From contig CANRAI010000073.1 of the NCBI GenBank assembly GCA_947628555.1, positions 1-5,386 on the forward strand: a stretch of 5,386 nucleotides of DNA. The letters are read 5' to 3'. Every line of letters begins with the position of its first letter. Positions within the stretch are counted from its first letter, which is position 1. The position numbers were made by a program, and so were the translations under genes. This document shows positions 1-5,386 of the stretch, piece after piece. Under the pieces are notes generated by a model that did no database searches, had not been told where the DNA came from, and was given only the letters and a program-made list of their open reading frames with translations. The DNA comes from an uncultured Clostridia bacterium. GTDB taxonomy: Bacteria; Bacillota; Clostridia; Christensenellales; Borkfalkiaceae.

Positions 1-1005
1 GTAGTCGGAGTAACCGATAACGGCGATTATGTCCGCGCGCGCGACCTGAAAGCCGAAGGCGCTATGGCTACGCTTTTGAAAGACGCGATAAAGCCCAACC
101 TCGTGCAGACTTTGGAAGGAACGCCCGCAATCATACACGGCGGACCTTTCGCCAATATCGCGCACGGCTGCAACTCGATTCGCGCGACATATACCGCCAT
201 GACCCTTGCCGATTACGCCGTAACGGAGGCGGGCTTCGGCGCGGACCTCGGCGCGGAAAAATTCATTGATACAAAATGCCGCATAGCGGGAATAGAGCCC
301 GACTGCGTGGTTATCGTGGCGACTGTAAAGGCGTTGAAATTGCACGGCGGAGCCGACAAGACGGAGCTGGGGGTTGAAAATCTTCCCGCGCTGAAAGCGG
401 GGCTTCCCAACCTTTTAAAGCATATCGAAAACGTCAATAACGTATTTAAAAAGCCCGTGGTGGTTGCAATGAACCATTTTGCCACGGATACCCAAGCCGA
501 GATAGAAACGGTGCTTTCCGCCTGCAAGGCGGCGGGTGCGGAAGCCGTGTTTACGGACGTATTTTTAAAGGGCGGCGAAGGCGGAAAAGAGCTGGCAAAT
601 GCCGTAATTTCGGCGTGCGGCAGACCTTCAAAGCTGCACTTCGCGTACGATTTAAACGACCCGATTATTAAAAAATGCAACGACATAGTCAAAAATATCT
701 ACGGCGGCGATGGCGCCGACTTTTCCGAACTCGCCCTTGAAAAAATCAAGGAAATAGAGGATAAGGGGATAAAAGGACTGCCCGTAATAATCGCAAAAAC
801 ACAGTATTCGCTTTCGGACGACGCGAAAAAGCTTGCCCGTCCCGAAAATTTCAGAATTTTCGTCCGCGACATAATCTACAAGGGCGGCGCAAACTTCATA
901 GTCGCCGTAGCGGGTGAGATAATGCTTATGCCCGGGCTTTCCAAAACGCCGAGCGCAGAGCATATCGATATCGACGAAAACGGCGTTATAACCGGTCTTT
1001 CGTAA
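1..1005 (+). CDS. fhs: Formate--tetrahydrofolate ligase, C-terminal part (5' truncated by window edge)
   Basis: Formate--tetrahydrofolate ligase (10-formyl-THF synthetase) uses ATP to join formate to tetrahydrofolate, giving 10-formyl-THF for purine and initiator-tRNA formylation and, in acetogens, the methyl branch of the Wood-Ljungdahl pathway. It is cytosolic. The frame is open from base 1, so the ATG at 64 is internal and not the start; 334 residues are visible of a family length near 555, and the N-terminal glycine-rich ATP-binding motif is off the window. In visible-fragment numbering, GPFANIAHGCNS (about 48-59), TEAGFGADLGAEKF (75-88), VATVKALKLHGG (106-117, the second family signature), AKTQYSLSDD (265-274) and the terminal MPGLSKTPSA are characteristic. 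The signature has Lys where I recall Arg being usual. The gene ends with a normal TAA and no frameshift is seen. glnS follows after 74 bases without a clear terminator, so read-through is plausible. Family assignment is very secure. Confidence 0.97.
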   Translation, partial: VVGVTDNGDYVRARDLKAEGAMATLLKDAIKPNLVQTLEGTPAIIHGGPFANIAHGCNSIRATYTAMTLADYAVTEAGFGADLGAEKFIDTKCRIAGIEPDCVVIVATVKALKLHGGADKTELGVENLPALKAGLPNLLKHIENVNNVFKKPVVVAMNHFATDTQAEIETVLSACKAAGAEAVFTDVFLKGGEGGKELANAVISACGRPSKLHFAYDLNDPIIKKCNDIVKNIYGGDGADFSELALEKIKEIEDKGIKGLPVIIAKTQYSLSDDAKKLARPENFRIFVRDIIYKGGANFIVAVAGEIMLMPGLSKTPSAEHIDIDENGVITGLS

Positions 1006-1046
1006 GGTACGTATTGCGTTTTTTAAGCAAAACTTCAACAAAAATC

Positions 1047-1060
1047 AAGCCGTACGGCTT
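1047..1060. repeat. 14-base perfect palindrome in the glnS leader
   Basis: AAGCCGTACGGCTT is a perfect inverted repeat in the fhs-glnS gap, ending six bases before the glnS Shine-Dalgarno sequence. As RNA it could form a 5-bp stem with a GTAC loop. It is followed by A residues, not T, so it does not look like a plus-strand terminator. It could be an operator-like dyad, a small leader hairpin, or chance. No function is assigned. Confidence 0.4.
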
Positions 1061-1066
1061 AAAAAC

Positions 1067-1073
1067 AAAGGGG
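1067..1073 (+). promoter_or_regulatory. Ribosome binding site of glnS (decides the start)
   Basis: AAAGGGG lies six bases before the ATG at 1080. This favours that ATG over the upstream in-frame TTG at 1014, which would add 22 residues with no similarity to the GlnRS N-terminus and has no comparable Shine-Dalgarno sequence. Confidence 0.75.
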
Positions 1074-1079
1074 TCAACA

Positions 1080-2726
1080 ATGAAACTTCCCGAGGCAACC
1101 AATTTTATTGAACAGATTATCAACGAAGAGTTGGAAGCGGGTAAATTCGAACCGATAGGCAATAAACTTCTCGTACGCTTTCCGCCCGAACCCAACGGCT
1201 ATCTGCATATAGGCCACGTCAAGGCTATGTGTATAAATTTCGGCGTAAAAGAGCGCTACGGGTGCGAACTGAACTTGCGTATGGACGATACCAATCCCGC
1301 AAAAGAGGACTATGAGTACGTAAATTCCATAGTGGAAGCGGTCAAATGGTTAGGGTTTAAGTACGACAGGCTTGTGTTCGCTTCCGACTATTACGACAGG
1401 CTTTACGAAATCGCGGAAAAATATATTCTCGACGGCAACGCGTACGTATGCGACCTTTCCGCGGAGCAGATAACGGAAACCCGCGGCACGCTTACCGAGC
1501 CCGGGACTCTCTCTCCCTATCGCGACAGAAGCATAGAGGAGAATTTGAAGCTGTTCCGCGAGATGAAAGCGGGTATGTATCCCGACGGCGCGCGCGTTCT
1601 CAGGGCAAAAATAGATATGGCTTCGCCCAACGTCAACATGCGCGACCCCGTAATCTACCGTATAGCGCACGTCACCCATTACCGCACGGGCGATAAGTGG
1701 TGCATTTATCCCATGTACGACTTCGCCCATCCCGTTTCCGATGCGATAGAGGGGATTACCCATTCGCTGTGTTCTCTCGAATTTGAAAATCACCGTCCGC
1801 TTTATAATTGGTTTGTGGAGAAAGCGGGTTTTCCCGCTCCCCGTCCCAGACAGATAGAATTTGCGCGGCTGAATATAACCAACACGCTTATGTCCAAGCG
1901 CTATTTAAAAAAGCTTGTTGACGAGGGTTTTGTGCGCGGCTGGGACGACCCGAGAATGCCCACTATAATGGGACTTAAAAACCGCGGAGTGCCCCCCAAA
2001 GCGCTTAAAAAATTCTGCGCCGACGTCGGCGTCGCCAAGGCGTATTCGGTTGTCAATTCCGCCCAGCTCGACAGCTGTATCCGCGATAATCTGAACGAAA
2101 ACGCCGAGCGCGCCATGGCGGTAATGAAGCCTTTGAAGCTTACCGTAACAAATTATTCGGGCGAGGAAGAGCTGGACTTCGAAAAGAATCCCGTCAAGAA
2201 TACGGGCGCGCGTAAAATAAGATTTACGGGCAGCGTTTATATCGACGCGGACGACTTTTCGCTTAATCCTCCGCCTAAGTACAAAAGGCTGCAAAAGGGC
2301 GGCTACGTCCGCCTTAAATCGGCGTATATCGTGCGTTGCGACGACGTGAAGCTCGGCGGAAACGGCGAGCCGGAAGAACTTTTCTGCACCTATTTCCCCG
2401 AAACGCGCAGCGGCAGTTCGGAGCCGACGGAAATCAAGGCGAAGGGAGTAATACAGTGGGTAGATGCGAAGTACGGCGTTGACGTGGAAGTGCGCCGTTA
2501 CGAGCCCCTTTTAAAAGACGAACAATACCCCGACCAAGACTATGCTGAACGCCTGAATTATGACAGCGAGCATATATCTTACGGCAAAGCTGAGCCTTAT
2601 CTCGCGGAAAGCGCCGACGATACTCCTTTCCAGCTAATGCGCACGGGATATTACAAAAAAGCGAGTGAAAGCGGAAAGACCGTTCTCTCCGAAATCGTTT
2701 CTTTGAAGGATAATTTCAATAAATAA
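1080..2726 (+). CDS. glnS: Glutaminyl-tRNA synthetase
   Basis: This cytosolic class I aminoacyl-tRNA synthetase charges tRNA-Gln with glutamine using ATP. The product is 548 residues from the ATG at 1080, close to the E. coli enzyme (about 553). The Rossmann fold opens with FPPEPNGYLHIGH (HIGH motif at residues 43-46). The second class I motif is the GlnRS form LMSKR (270-274). The conserved LRMDDTNPAKED (66-77), LRAKIDMASP (174-183), CIYPMYDFAHPVSDAIEGITHSL (208-230) and GWDDPRMPT blocks follow. From a remembered alignment with E. coli GlnRS, Arg33, Asp69, Tyr213 and His217 match residues involved in glutamine and tRNA-end recognition, which supports GlnRS over the related GluRS. The C-terminal half has the two-beta-barrel anticodon-binding region (IDADDF, YKRLQKGGYVRLK, VKGVIQWV-like) and ends with the typical VSLKDNF. 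It lies downstream of fhs on the same strand with no obvious promoter of its own. A bacterial glnS can reflect old horizontal transfer, but nothing in base composition here shows it. Confidence 0.97.
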   Translation: MKLPEATNFIEQIINEELEAGKFEPIGNKLLVRFPPEPNGYLHIGHVKAMCINFGVKERYGCELNLRMDDTNPAKEDYEYVNSIVEAVKWLGFKYDRLVFASDYYDRLYEIAEKYILDGNAYVCDLSAEQITETRGTLTEPGTLSPYRDRSIEENLKLFREMKAGMYPDGARVLRAKIDMASPNVNMRDPVIYRIAHVTHYRTGDKWCIYPMYDFAHPVSDAIEGITHSLCSLEFENHRPLYNWFVEKAGFPAPRPRQIEFARLNITNTLMSKRYLKKLVDEGFVRGWDDPRMPTIMGLKNRGVPPKALKKFCADVGVAKAYSVVNSAQLDSCIRDNLNENAERAMAVMKPLKLTVTNYSGEEELDFEKNPVKNTGARKIRFTGSVYIDADDFSLNPPPKYKRLQKGGYVRLKSAYIVRCDDVKLGGNGEPEELFCTYFPETRSGSSEPTEIKAKGVIQWVDAKYGVDVEVRRYEPLLKDEQYPDQDYAERLNYDSEHISYGKAEPYLAESADDTPFQLMRTGYYKKASESGKTVLSEIVSLKDNFNK

Positions 2727-2770
2727 GTTTTCTTTCCTCTGTAATTATGAAAATTCCTTTAATTAAAAGT

Positions 2771-2808
2771 TGCGCCTGATAGCAAAATAAAGTGCGCCTG
2801 ATAGCAAA
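2771..2808. repeat. Two tandem copies of a 16-base direct repeat (period 22)
   Basis: TGCGCCTGATAGCAAA occurs at 2771-2786 and again, identically, at 2793-2808, separated by the AT-rich spacer ATAAAG. The repeat lies in the non-coding gap between the convergent glnS and the cysteine-rich gene. A period of 22 puts the copies about two helical turns apart, on the same DNA face. The copies could be paired protein-binding sites, a remnant of a mobile-element end (some insertion sequences, such as the IS21 family, carry several short repeats near their termini), or a dispersed intergenic repeat. The sequence alone does not decide. Confidence 0.75.
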
Positions 2809-2826
2809 TTTAATCTAAAACCGACA

Positions 2827-2857
2827 AGGGGCGCGCGGCTTTAAGCCGCGCGCCCCT
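2827..2857. terminator. GC-rich hairpin at the convergent glnS / DUF1540-like junction, probably bidirectional
   Basis: A perfect inverted repeat centred on base 2842 gives a 13-bp stem (AGGGGCGCGCGGC pairing with GCCGCGCGCCCCT) closed by a TTTAA loop. On the plus strand two T6 runs follow at 2867-2872 and 2876-2881, the first starting about ten bases after the stem. On the minus strand the stem is followed by TTGTCGGTTTT. It lies 13 bases past the stop of the minus-strand gene and 100 bases past the glnS stop. Stem strength argues for termination; the T-tracts are imperfect on both sides. Confidence 0.8.
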
Positions 2858-2870
2858 CATCTTAAATTTT

Positions 2871-3026
2871 TTAAATTTTTTCGGAATAGCTTTGGCAGCA
2901 GGTGCAGGATTCCGCGTCGCAGGTGCAGCCTACCTTGATTTTGGGCAGAGTGCAGTTGCAGCTCTGGTAATTGTGCTTGCAGGTCGTAACGTCGCAAGCT
3001 ATGTCGAAATTAACGTTATTATCCAT
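2871..3026 (-). CDS. Small cysteine-rich protein, DUF1540-like
   Basis: A 51-residue protein starts at ATG (3026-3024) and ends at TAA (2873-2871). It has nine cysteines (residues 11, 16, 23, 25, 34, 36, 41, 43, 44), arranged C-x4-C, C-x-C, C-x-C and C-x-CC. The layout CDVTTCKHN, then CTLPKIKVG, then a terminal CTCCQSY resembles the DUF1540 family of short, presumed metal-binding proteins common in Bacillota; that assignment is from memory of the family pattern, not a search. There is no signal peptide or membrane segment, so a cytosolic location is inferred. The function of the family is not established; metal or zinc binding is a guess from the cysteine spacing. A strong GGAGG five bases before the ATG and a hairpin just past the stop support a real gene. 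It diverges from rplI with about 100 bases between starts. I could not find a clear minus-strand promoter. The opposite-strand reading at 2892-3104 begins at TTG and looks like its shadow. Confidence 0.82.
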   Translation of the reverse strand: MDNNVNFDIACDVTTCKHNYQSCNCTLPKIKVGCTCDAESCTCCQSYSEKI

Positions 3027-3031
3027 AATAA

Positions 3032-3036
3032 CCTCC
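3032..3036 (-). promoter_or_regulatory. Strong ribosome binding site of the cysteine-rich gene
   Basis: On the minus strand GGAGG is followed by TTATT and then ATG at 3026. This is a near-ideal Shine-Dalgarno with a 5-base spacer, and is the main non-homology evidence that the 51-codon frame is translated. Confidence 0.8.
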
Positions 3037-3078
3037 AATCCTATTTTGAGCCGCCTTCGCGTAAATTATTCAATGTTC

Positions 3079-3107
3079 TTGACAAAAGCGCGGATATGAA
3101 ATAGAAT
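3079..3107 (+). promoter_or_regulatory. Sigma-A type promoter of rplI
   Basis: A perfect -35 box TTGACA (3079-3084) is separated by exactly 17 bases from TAGAAT (3102-3107), one mismatch from the -10 consensus TATAAT. Start of transcription is expected around 3113-3115, which falls on the first bases of the rplI ribosome binding site, giving a leader of only about 13 bases. The promoter sits in the gap between divergent genes and indicates that rplI is transcribed on its own. Confidence 0.8.
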
Positions 3108-3112
3108 GTTAT

Positions 3113-3119
3113 AAAGGAG
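3113..3119 (+). promoter_or_regulatory. Ribosome binding site of rplI
   Basis: AAAGGAG lies seven bases before the ATG at 3127. If the promoter call is right, this site is at the extreme 5' end of the transcript. Confidence 0.85.
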
Positions 3120-3126
3120 CTTAAAT

Positions 3127-3570
3127 ATGAAGGTTATACTGTTACAGGACGTGAAAGGTCAGGGCAAAAAGGGCGACGTAGTCGAAGTGAACGAGGGCTA
3201 CGCAAGAAATTTTCTAATTAAAAAGGGAATGGCGGAAATCGCCACCGCCGCAAAACTAAACGATATTTCAATGAAGAAATCGGCGGAAAATTTCCATAGG
3301 GAGGAAGAGATTAAAGCTACAAGGGAACTTGCGGGCGAAATCGGCGGAAAATCTTTCACCGTAAAAATAAAAGCCGGACAAAACGGCAAAACGTTCGGTT
3401 CTGTTACGGCGGGCAATATTTCGGACGCGCTTGCCGCGGCGGGCTACACCGTGGATAAAAGGAAAATAGTTTTGGCTCAGCCCATAAAAAACACGGGCGA
3501 ATATTCCGTAGAACTTAAACTTATGGAAGGGATAGGCGCGAAGATAAAAATCGTAGTCGAAGCCGAATAA
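3127..3570 (+). CDS. rplI: 50S ribosomal protein L9 (bL9)
   Basis: bL9 binds 23S rRNA near the base of the L1 stalk and extends from the large subunit; loss affects frame maintenance and translational fidelity in other bacteria. The 147 residues match the usual length. The N-terminal rRNA-binding domain begins MKVILLQDVKGQGKKGD, and residues 13-40 (G-KK-G, V, G-Y, NFL, G-M-A, T40) fit the L9 family signature position by position. A charged linker helix (about 41-75) leads to the C-terminal domain, with the conserved GKTFGSVT block and the closing VELKLMEG...IKIVVEAE strands. No residue loss or frameshift is seen. The start is fixed by the ribosome binding site and the canonical N-terminus. 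In many Bacillota rplI sits with a GdpP-type phosphodiesterase gene and dnaB; here it has its own promoter and terminator with unrelated neighbours on the opposite strand. Confidence 0.98.
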   Translation: MKVILLQDVKGQGKKGDVVEVNEGYARNFLIKKGMAEIATAAKLNDISMKKSAENFHREEEIKATRELAGEIGGKSFTVKIKAGQNGKTFGSVTAGNISDALAAAGYTVDKRKIVLAQPIKNTGEYSVELKLMEGIGAKIKIVVEAE

Positions 3571-3592
3571 CCTTTGCATTATTTTTAAATTC

Positions 3593-3628
3593 AAGCGGCG
3601 GGCGCGAAAATTTTCGCGCCCGCCGTTT
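3593..3628. terminator. GC-rich hairpin downstream of rplI, possibly shared with the convergent DUF2207 gene
   Basis: The 30-base segment 3596-3625 is a perfect palindrome (CGGCGGGCGCGAAAA with its complement), extended by two A-T pairs and one G-T pair to 3593-3628. On the plus strand it is followed by TTTCCCCTATTTATTTTT, a broken T-rich tail, 22 bases after the rplI stop. The minus-strand side is poorer in T, and it lies 87 bases after the stop of the convergent gene, so termination for rplI is the better supported role. Confidence 0.82.
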
Positions 3629-3715
3629 CCCCTATTTATTTTTCTGTATGTCAAATCGGTTTTTAATGTTTTTGCTTAATAGAAGAATAAGATAAATGAA
3701 TTTTATTATTGAAAA

Positions 3716-5386
3716 TTATCTGCCTCTGCCGCCTCCGCCGCCGAAGCCTCCGCCCGAAAATCCGCCGAAACTTCCGTGGAAGCCGTTCGAACCCGAGGAG
3801 GAAGGGCGGGTAATCATCCCGCGGGCAATTCCCGACGCCGAGCTTCTTATAACGCTGTTAATAAGCATAAAGTCAAAGATATCCAAAGACGAGCCGACAG
3901 CCCATACGGGCGGAGCAACGGTAAGCGATTTGAACTTGTCTTCCCAAATTTCCGAAACGTTCAGAACCTGCGCGTAGGGCAGAATACGGTAGTAGTACTG
4001 CGGGTCGCTTTCAAGCATTTTTTCCAGCCTGTCTTTTTCCGCGGCGAGAATAAAGTTTCTGAACCCTATTATTTCGTTCAGCTTTTTGTTGTATTCGGGC
4101 GTGCGGCTTATAATGACCGCCGATATGCAGACGGCTGCAAGGCTTACTGCGCAAAGCAGAAATTTCGGCAGGAAGGGTATGATAGAATTCGGAATAAGAA
4201 GCGCGTATATAAGCGAGCAAAGAATTATTATCACGGGCAGCAGCGAAAGGTAAATTACGTTCTTTTTACCGCGGTTTTTAAATCTGTTGTAGGCTATCGA
4301 TTCCGCGAAGCCGTACAGCACAAGCGCGGGTATCAACGTCACGAAGCCGTATGCATAAAAGAACGTACCCGAAATTTCCGTCAACGCGAGTATAAAGGGA
4401 GCAAGCCCCGTTAAAAGTCCTCCTATAACGGCGAATAAAATGGAAACGCCTATGCTGACGCTCGAATACAGACCTTTTGCTTTTTCGTTTACCATAGCGG
4501 TCGCGCGCTCGTAAGTTACGTAAAAAGAATTGCCGAGAACGGAGGTCTTTACCGAATCCCCGCTTTTGAAAAGGTTTTCGAATACAAGCCGCTCGTAGTC
4601 GGCTGCCGTCGGGGTCAAATTTTTGATTTTTATAAGCACGGGGTCGTATTTGTTGTCAAAGTTTATTTTCAGATATCCCTTGTCCGCCCAATAGTAAATA
4701 AGGGAAGTCACATCCTCGGAGTTTACTCTATTGTCGATAAGTTTGCCCATCATAAGCGGGTCTAAACCCTCTGGCGGTTCGAAGGTTACCACGGGCGTAA
4801 GCCTGTTTTTGCCGAAGAACAGAACTTTTACAAGCGCGATAAGAATGATAAGCCCCGCCGCGGCAATTACAAACATATATGGCGTGAAGTCGGAATACGG
4901 TTTTATAGCGCCCTTTTTAAAGGTCAGGTCGAAGGTGATTCCGTTGTTCGCCTTCAAATTGTCCTGCGACGTTGTAAGAACGAGCCTGCCGTTTTCCATA
5001 ACGGTTGTGAAATTCATATCGCTTGCCGCATAGCCTTTCGGACCGACGTAGCGCACTGCGGATTCATACCCGTTGGGCAGGATAAGCTTGACTTCCGCGT
5101 GTTTTATTACGCAGTCCCAGCCCGTGCCTACGGGATTAAGCGGAAGCGTGCCGTTTTTGACCGTGCGGTTGGAAATACAGTAGGTATAGGTAAGCCTGTA
5201 CGTCTCGCTCCGATTATATTTAGCCGTTCTATCTCCGATATCCACCGTCACGAAATCCCCGTCCTGGATTGTCACTTCGAAAGGAACGGTATTGCCGTGC
5301 AGAAGTTCCACGCCTTCAACGTTGACGTCCTTTACGCGCGCGCCGCCGGTTACGGGTATGTCGCGGTAAAAGCCCGTGCTGTCTAT
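3716..5386 (-). CDS. DUF2207 domain membrane protein with glycine-rich C-terminus (N-terminus beyond window edge)
   Basis: The frame is open to the right edge, giving 556 visible residues; the in-frame GTG at 5311 is internal, because the 25 codons before it read as family sequence (TGFYRDIPV, the usual YRDIP block). The start and expected signal peptide are off the window. In visible-fragment numbering: an extracytoplasmic beta-rich domain (1 to about 165); a membrane helix (about 170-192, FVIAAAGLIILIALVKVLFF); a soluble segment with the family motif VTFEPPEGLDPLMMGKLID and a helix-turn-like DVTSLIYYWADKGYLKI (about 225-240); then about four hydrophobic helices (about 309-427). A conserved GFRNFILAAEKDRLEKM...LPYAQVLNVSEIWEDKF block follows, and the protein ends in a low-complexity GGFSGGGFGGGGGRGR tail, as is common in DUF2207 proteins. 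The function is unknown. In other Bacillota such genes are often near lemA, from memory; that would lie outside this window. It converges on rplI. Confidence 0.93.
   Translation of the reverse strand: MDSTGFYRDIPVTGGARVKDVNVEGVELLHGNTVPFEVTIQDGDFVTVDIGDRTAKYNRSETYRLTYTYCISNRTVKNGTLPLNPVGTGWDCVIKHAEVKLILPNGYESAVRYVGPKGYAASDMNFTTVMENGRLVLTTSQDNLKANNGITFDLTFKKGAIKPYSDFTPYMFVIAAAGLIILIALVKVLFFGKNRLTPVVTFEPPEGLDPLMMGKLIDNRVNSEDVTSLIYYWADKGYLKINFDNKYDPVLIKIKNLTPTAADYERLVFENLFKSGDSVKTSVLGNSFYVTYERATAMVNEKAKGLYSSVSIGVSILFAVIGGLLTGLAPFILALTEISGTFFYAYGFVTLIPALVLYGFAESIAYNRFKNRGKKNVIYLSLLPVIIILCSLIYALLIPNSIIPFLPKFLLCAVSLAAVCISAVIISRTPEYNKKLNEIIGFRNFILAAEKDRLEKMLESDPQYYYRILPYAQVLNVSEIWEDKFKSLTVAPPVWAVGSSLDIFDFMLINSVIRSSASGIARGMITRPSSSGSNGFHGSFGGFSGGGFGGGGGRGR

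Noticed and set aside
213..692. Minus-strand 159-codon frame opposite fhs
   Set aside because: It is a shadow of the conserved FTHFS coding sequence, with no domain similarity seen.
1006..1046. Possible terminator or promoter between fhs and glnS (TTGC...T6...GCAA)
   Set aside because: The stem would be only about 4 bp with the T run inside the loop, and no -35/-10 pair with proper spacing was found.
1014..1079. Upstream TTG start adding 22 residues to GlnRS
   Set aside because: There is no good ribosome binding site before it, the extra residues do not resemble a GlnRS N-terminus, and the ATG at 1080 has AAAGGGG at the right distance.
1350..1793. Minus-strand 147-codon frame opposite glnS
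   Set aside because: It lies over the most conserved catalytic part of GlnRS and has no recognisable family; long antisense frames are expected with this codon use.
2892..3104. Plus-strand 70-codon frame beginning with TTG
   Set aside because: It is antisense to the cysteine-rich gene, has no ribosome binding site and no recognisable family, and runs through the rplI promoter.
3626..3654. Minus-strand TTGACA-like box downstream of DUF2207
   Set aside because: No -10 box lies at 16-18 bases (the position reads GGGAAA), and there is no gene it could drive.
3696..3977. Plus-strand proline-rich frame (PPPPPKPPPENPP)
   Set aside because: It is the antisense reading of the glycine-rich DUF2207 tail; the proline run is an artefact of GGC-rich coding on the other strand.
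3776..4414. Plus-strand 212-codon frame inside the DUF2207 gene
   Set aside because: It is composition-driven, basic and without a recognisable domain, and lies entirely opposite a well-supported family member.

Overview
The window looks like a chromosomal housekeeping segment from a Bacillota bacterium, most likely an uncultured Clostridia-type lineage. This rests on gene content (formate--tetrahydrofolate ligase, a glutaminyl-tRNA synthetase of the bacterial GlnS type, a DUF1540-like cysteine-rich mini-protein, a DUF2207 membrane protein), strong AGGAG/GGAGG-type ribosome binding sites and a sigma-A type promoter. It is an inference; no rRNA or tRNA gene is present to fix the taxonomy.

Layout from left to right: (1) the C-terminal ~60% of fhs (formate--THF ligase), truncated by the window edge; (2) a 74-base gap with a short perfect palindrome, then a complete glnS, probably co-transcribed with fhs; (3) a convergent intergenic region with a 16-base direct repeat of period 22 and a strong GC-rich hairpin terminator; (4) on the minus strand, a 51-codon gene for a nine-cysteine DUF1540-like protein; (5) a ~100-base divergent intergenic region with a near-consensus promoter placed so close to rplI that the predicted leader is only about 13 bases; (6) a complete, apparently monocistronic rplI (ribosomal protein L9); (7) a second GC-rich hairpin terminator; (8) on the minus strand, most of a DUF2207 membrane protein with a glycine-rich C-terminus. 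Its N-terminus lies beyond the right edge.

The genes do not form one pathway. fhs feeds one-carbon folate metabolism, glnS and rplI serve translation, and the two minus-strand genes are poorly characterised families. The strands alternate (+ + - + -), and each convergent junction carries one strong hairpin that may serve both sides. I see no phage genes, CRISPR array, defence system or complete mobile element. The most notable items are the small cysteine-rich gene, the tandem intergenic repeat (possibly a mobile-element remnant or regulator site) and the very short rplI leader. I do not find convincing evidence for a previously undescribed system.
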